From positions 1 to 17,554 of the forward strand of contig CAZXSA010000093.1 of the NCBI GenBank assembly GCA_964642815.1: a DNA stretch of 17,554 nucleotides. Reading direction: 5' to 3'. Positions 15,302 to 17,554 of the stretch are shown one piece after another. A program made the translations under genes and the position numbers. Each line of letters opens with the position of its first letter. Within the stretch, counting starts at the first letter, position 1. The notes below the pieces were generated by a model. It did no database searches. It saw only the letters and a list, made by a program, of their open reading frames with translations, and was not told the DNA's origin. Origin of the DNA: JAAYCU01 sp964642815. GTDB lineage: Bacteria > Planctomycetota > Phycisphaerae > UBA1845 > PWPN01.

Positions 15302-15379
15302 GGTCTGCTCCAACTTGTCTGGTCATTCGGCGGGCGATTGGATACCGCCGCTTGTTAAACGAAATCAAACAATCGGTTT

Positions 15380-15847
15380 TCAACCGTCCGCTTTCAGGCG
15401 ACGCGGCCCGGCCTTTTTCTCCCTCGACGGCCGGGCGGAGAACTTTTCGGAATCGATCAAGTCCTGGAGTGATATATGGGCCAGCATGTTCTCGATTCGG
15501 TCGCTCAATTCCCGCCACACCCCGCGAGCCGTACAACGCCCCGTCTTGCGACACACCCGTTTGTCGGCCACGCAGGGCACCAGCGCGAGGGAACCTTCCA
15601 ACGCATGGAGAATCTCGTTGAGGGCGATGTCCGCCGGAGACCGAGCCAGGACAAAACCACCTCCGGCTCCCCGGACGCTCCGAATCAGGCCGGCCGCCTT
15701 CAGTTTGGTCAGCAGCGCATGCAGGTATTTAACGGACAAATCCTCCCGCCGCGCCAGATCCTCCATCAACACCGGCTCATCGGCGCCTTGCCGGGCCAGC
15801 CCCAGCATTGCCCGCAAGCCATACCGCCCCCGCGTGGACATCCTCAT
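15380..15847 (-). CDS. Rrf2-family transcriptional regulator with IscR-like cysteines
   Basis: Rrf2 proteins are small dimeric winged-helix regulators; several sense iron-sulfur cluster state, nitric oxide or redox conditions. The 155-residue product has the family start STRGRYGLRAMLGLA, the DNA-reading helix SVKYLHALLTKLKAAGLI, and the wing RGAGGGFVLAR with the conserved GGF. Three cysteines, C92, C99 and C105, occupy the position of the [2Fe-2S] ligands of IscR, although the spacing (C-x6-C-x5-C) is slightly different from IscR's C-x5-C-x5-C. The C-terminal tail is rich in Lys and Arg. GGAGG eight bases upstream supports the ATG at 15847. It is the first gene of the - strand pair, so it likely controls itself and mtaB; its promoter contains palindromes that could be its operators. 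Confidence 0.9.
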   Translation of the reverse strand: MRMSTRGRYGLRAMLGLARQGADEPVLMEDLARREDLSVKYLHALLTKLKAAGLIRSVRGAGGGFVLARSPADIALNEILHALEGSLALVPCVADKRVCRKTGRCTARGVWRELSDRIENMLAHISLQDLIDSEKFSARPSREKKAGPRRLKADG

Positions 15848-15863
15848 CGACCGATCCTCCCAA

Positions 15864-15884
15864 AGTCTAGCATATTAGTAGACT
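15864..15884. promoter_or_regulatory. Inverted repeat at the rrf2 promoter, candidate operator
   Basis: AGTCTA (15864-15869) and TAGACT (15879-15884) are perfect inverted arms separated by 9 AT-rich bases. The size (about 21 bp) and AT-rich centre are like Rrf2-family sites. It overlaps the candidate -10 box of the regulator's own promoter, so binding would repress it. Confidence 0.5.
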
Positions 15885-15908
15885 ATCCGACTCTTGCGCG
15901 CAAGTCAA
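15880..15908 (-). promoter_or_regulatory. Candidate sigma70-type promoter of rrf2-mtaB
   Basis: On the - strand, TTGACT (15908-15903) is a 5/6 match to a -35 box. TAGTCT (15885-15880) lies exactly 17 bases downstream as a weak -10. The start codon at 15847 is 32 bases further on. The -10 falls within the inverted repeat next to it. Confidence 0.42.
15893..15904. promoter_or_regulatory. Perfect 12-bp palindrome in the promoter spacer
   Basis: CTTGCGCGCAAG reads the same on both strands and lies between the candidate -35 and -10 boxes of the rrf2-mtaB promoter. It could be a second regulator site, or a methanol- or redox-response element. No regulator for it is known from the sequence. Confidence 0.35.
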
Positions 15909-16170
15909 CCGTTGGTGAGTGGGGAGAAACGAAGTGGCGTATCCGAAGACAGGTGGCAACAGGGAATTTCCTCTGTCTTGGAAATGTTCGTGCTCTGCTC
16001 CGCGGCCTTGAAAGCACGGGCAAACCCTGGTCCCGCCACGGCGTGACCAGGGCCTGCCCATGCCACCCGGCCGGTCTCTCCATCTCTCTGTCGCTCCGTC
16101 CCATCTCCATCCGTGGAACGGTGGCATAGACAGTTTGATCACGGCACGAGTGGACCGGCGCGATCGCGGA
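15909..16170. other. Intergenic DNA between divergent genes
   Basis: The full gap between the divergent rrf2 and Tat-isomerase genes is 404 bp. Open frames cross it on both strands but show no recognisable protein, and they are built largely from the palindromic element at 16013-16064. I see no tRNA or other RNA gene here. Confidence 0.5.
16013..16064. repeat. Long imperfect palindrome (52 bp), dispersed-repeat-like
   Basis: Arms 16013-16032 and 16045-16064 match at 16 of 20 positions, with a perfect inner 8 bp (CCCTGGTC and GACCAGGG). The central 12 bases contain CGCC and GGCG, which extend the pairing. It has no T-tract. The GGGCA/TGCCC and GGTGGCATG-type wording is like intergenic palindromes I have seen in planctomycete genomes; this likeness is from memory and not a search. 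Confidence 0.55.
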
Positions 16171-16199
16171 TTGAACACCGTCGGACGGTCGGGTAATAT
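16171..16199 (+). promoter_or_regulatory. Candidate sigma70-type promoter of the Tat-exported isomerase gene
   Basis: TTGAAC (16171-16176) and TAATAT (16194-16199) are separated by exactly 17 bases; each matches consensus at 4 of 6 positions. The start codon lies 52 bases downstream. The spacer holds CCGTC-G-GACGG (16178-16188), a short palindrome that might bind a regulator. Confidence 0.42.
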
Positions 16200-16251
16200 C
16201 GAGGGGCAAAAGGACGAGATGGAAATCAGCTTTTTCATAAAGGATCATGTC

Positions 16252-17169
16252 ATGTCCGAACCGATGAATCGCCGTCGTTTTCTCGAACGCACCGCCGTCG
16301 TCGCCGGGGCCGTGGCTCTGAGTCAAACGCCGCGGGGTCGGGCCGAAACCACCGCGCGGGGCAAGATGAAAAAGGCCGTCGGCCTGGGCATGGTGGCCGG
16401 CAACGATTCGATGTTGGACAAGTTCAAACTTCTCAAGGAATTGGGTTTCGACGGTGTCGAGATTACCGGCGGTTCCTACACGAATCGTGATGAGATCGTC
16501 GAGGCTCGGGACAAAACCGGGGTGACCATCCATTCGGTCGCCGTGGGCAGCCATTGGAAATTTCCCCTGTCCGATCCCGATCCGGAAGTCCGCGAAAAAG
16601 GGCTCGAAGGCCTCAAGCACGACATGGAGGAAGCGAAATTCTTCGGGGCCGACGTCGTTCTATTCGTGCCGGCGACGGTCAATGAAAAAGTCGGCTACGA
16701 CGAGGCTTACACCCGCTCGCGGGAAGGGCTTCGCAAGGTCTTACCCCTGGCCGAGAAACTGGGCATCACCATTCTGATCGAGAACGTGTGGAATCATTTT
16801 CTGCTCAGTCCGCTGGAGACCGTCCGATACGTCGATGAATTCAAGTCGCCACGGGTCAAGGCCTACTTCGACGTGGGCAATATCATCATCAACGGCTGGC
16901 CGGAACAATGGATTCGCATCCTCGGTAAGCGCATCGTGCGCGTTCACGTCAAGGAATTCAGCCGCAAGAAAGCCGCGGATCAGGGGTTGTGGAAAGGCTT
17001 CGACGCCGAACTGCTGGAAGGCGATAACAACTGGCCGGTGGTCATGAAAGCCCTCCAGGCCACGGGCTTCAACGAGGCCTCCGGCTGGTATACGGCCGAA
17101 ATCCCCGGCGGCGACCGCGCACGATTAAAAGAAATCGCCGAGCGCATGGACCGCATCTTCGCCAGTTAA
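16252..17169 (+). CDS. Tat-exported sugar phosphate isomerase/epimerase-like TIM barrel protein
   Basis: The 305-residue protein starts with a twin-arginine signal: NRRRFLERTA at 6-15, a hydrophobic region (16-24), and an Ala-containing end near residue 31-35. The mature part is a xylose-isomerase-like (AP endonuclease 2 family) TIM barrel. Typical metal-site positions are visible: E70 in GVEITGG, E177 in LIENVWN, D207 in YFDVGN, H232 in VHVKEF and E283 in AEIPGG. The family isomerises or epimerises keto- and aldo-sugars; export as a folded, metal-loaded enzyme fits Tat. The ATG at 16252 has AAAGGA seven bases upstream and starts the signal properly, although the frame is open back to 16060. 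It is monocistronic here, with its own candidate promoter. The exact sugar is unknown. Confidence 0.88.
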   Translation: MSEPMNRRRFLERTAVVAGAVALSQTPRGRAETTARGKMKKAVGLGMVAGNDSMLDKFKLLKELGFDGVEITGGSYTNRDEIVEARDKTGVTIHSVAVGSHWKFPLSDPDPEVREKGLEGLKHDMEEAKFFGADVVLFVPATVNEKVGYDEAYTRSREGLRKVLPLAEKLGITILIENVWNHFLLSPLETVRYVDEFKSPRVKAYFDVGNIIINGWPEQWIRILGKRIVRVHVKEFSRKKAADQGLWKGFDAELLEGDNNWPVVMKALQATGFNEASGWYTAEIPGGDRARLKEIAERMDRIFAS

Positions 17170-17250
17170 TGAGACGGGATAGGTCAGGTGATTTTACCGT
17201 GCCGGGCACGGCTGACGGGCAAACTATATGTTTACCGAATTCCGCAATCT

Positions 17251-17344
17251 GAACCCCGAGCGGAAGCGAGCGGGTCGGTGTAGTATGACGCATCGAGTAC
17301 CGGAAGATCATCCCGCTACGGCCCCGCGCTTCCGCTTGGGGTTC
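17251..17344. repeat. Inverted repeat with 22-24 bp arms, mobile-repeat-like
   Basis: The left arm (17251-17274) and the reverse complement of the right arm (17323-17344) agree at 21 positions over a 24/22-base alignment, with one substitution and one 2-base gap. They are separated by 48 bases. Each arm has the form GAACCCC-(G/A)-AGCGGAAGCG. The arms resemble a GAACCCCGAGCG-type intergenic sequence I recall from planctomycete genomes. It could be a non-autonomous (MITE- or REP-like) element or a large RNA hairpin. Confidence 0.6.
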
Positions 17345-17387
17345 TGATGGGTCACGCCAGCGGACTTTGTATGTCGCTAAACACATA

Positions 17388-17416
17388 TCGGGCAATAGCC
17401 CGCCCGACAGTTTTTT
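17388..17416 (+). terminator. Possible intrinsic terminator downstream of the isomerase gene
   Basis: TCGGG (17388-17392) can pair with CCCGA (17403-17407), and within it CGGGC (17389-17393) can alternatively pair with GCCCG (17398-17402) with a 4-base loop. A run of six T follows at 17411-17416. The stem is short and lies more than 200 bp after the stop codon, so this is a modest candidate. Confidence 0.32.
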
Positions 17417-17452
17417 CTCTCACCGGCGTAGCGGGCGTAAGACATCAAAAAA

Positions 17453-17476
17453 CTCCGTGCCTCCGTGCCTCCGTGG
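17453..17476 (+). repeat. Three tandem copies of the 8-bp unit CTCCGTG(C/G)
   Basis: Copies at 17453-17460, 17461-17468 and 17469-17476 are identical except for the last base of the third. An A-run precedes and GTGA follows. This short heptamer-like repeat is similar to the CTCCGTG/CTCTGCG-type dispersed repeats seen in planctomycetes and cyanobacteria, from memory. Confidence 0.6.
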
Positions 17477-17554
17477 TGATTTACCCGGTCAGCGAGGCCG
17501 GTGTGTCCGCTTAACGAACCCCATCTATGCGCCGCAGGGGTGGCGTGGCATGAT

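Larger units (their letters stand above)
17170..17554. other. Repeat-rich intergenic DNA to the right edge of the window
   Basis: These 385 bp have no supported gene. They contain a short palindrome (CCGTGCC 17197-17203 and GGCACGG 17205-17211), a large inverted repeat, a terminator-like hairpin and three copies of an 8-bp unit, annotated separately. A - strand open frame over 17069-17395 is made of the inverted repeat and the 3' end of the isomerase gene and is not taken as a gene. Confidence 0.6.

Noticed and set aside
14414..15358. 314-codon open frame on the + strand
   Set aside because: It is antisense to the MtaB-like gene, which has complete zinc-site motifs and a good ribosome site.
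16060..16251. 64-residue N-terminal extension of the Tat-isomerase gene
   Set aside because: The extension comes from the palindromic intergenic element, would bury the twin-arginine signal, and the ATG at 16252 has a good ribosome site.
17197..17211. CCGTGCC/GGCACGG palindrome as a terminator
   Set aside because: No T-run follows on either strand, and the loop is too small for the full stem to close.
17069..17395. 108-codon open frame on the - strand
   Set aside because: It spans the 3' end of the isomerase gene and the inverted repeat, so its translation is that of a repeat and not a protein family.

Overview
The window is GC-rich bacterial DNA with compact directional gene groups, all on the + strand except a two-gene block on the - strand (about 13.9-15.8 kb). 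Several traits point to a planctomycete, perhaps Phycisphaerae-like: a large secreted GH99-like hydrolase with stacked chitobiase-C-type repeats and a Cys/hydrophobic/Arg tail; a Gfo/Idh/MocA oxidoreductase; a Tat-exported sugar isomerase-like TIM barrel; an MtaB-type methanol methyltransferase; and intergenic palindromes of a style I associate with planctomycetes. This lineage call is inference from gene content; no rRNA or other phylogenetic marker was compared.

Layout. (1) 3-3362: the 3' part of a secreted glycoside hydrolase whose beginning lies before the window. (2) 3571-6155: tyrosyl-tRNA synthetase, then Rnk, a conserved hypothetical protein and a 69-residue basic protein joined to it by an ATGA overlap. 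(3) 6225-9966: a Gfo/Idh/MocA oxidoreductase, an oligopeptide-type solute-binding protein and an OppB-type permease. No OppC, OppD or OppF follows. (4) 10120-13814: a nucleotide-sugar 4-epimerase and a fusion of a GlmU-like nucleotidyltransferase with a galactokinase-like GHMP kinase. (5) 13916-15847 on the - strand: an Rrf2 regulator with three cysteines followed by an MtaB-like methyltransferase; the promoter contains two palindromes. (6) 16252-17169: a Tat-exported sugar phosphate isomerase/epimerase-like protein. Palindromic intergenic elements lie on both sides of it.

How the genes may work together. The epimerase and the kinase-nucleotidyltransferase fusion together look like a compact route from a free sugar to a sugar-1-phosphate, then to an NDP-sugar, then to its C4 epimer. 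The kinase has Arg where galactokinases have the Glu of the GEHTDY motif, so the sugar is probably not plain galactose; a sugar with an altered C6, such as a uronic acid, is one possibility. The MtaB gene suggests corrinoid-dependent use of methanol, controlled by a possible Fe-S sensing Rrf2 protein. Methanol and galacturonate are both released from pectin, which would link groups 4 and 5, but that is speculation. No CRISPR array, prophage, transposase, rRNA or tRNA gene was recognised.
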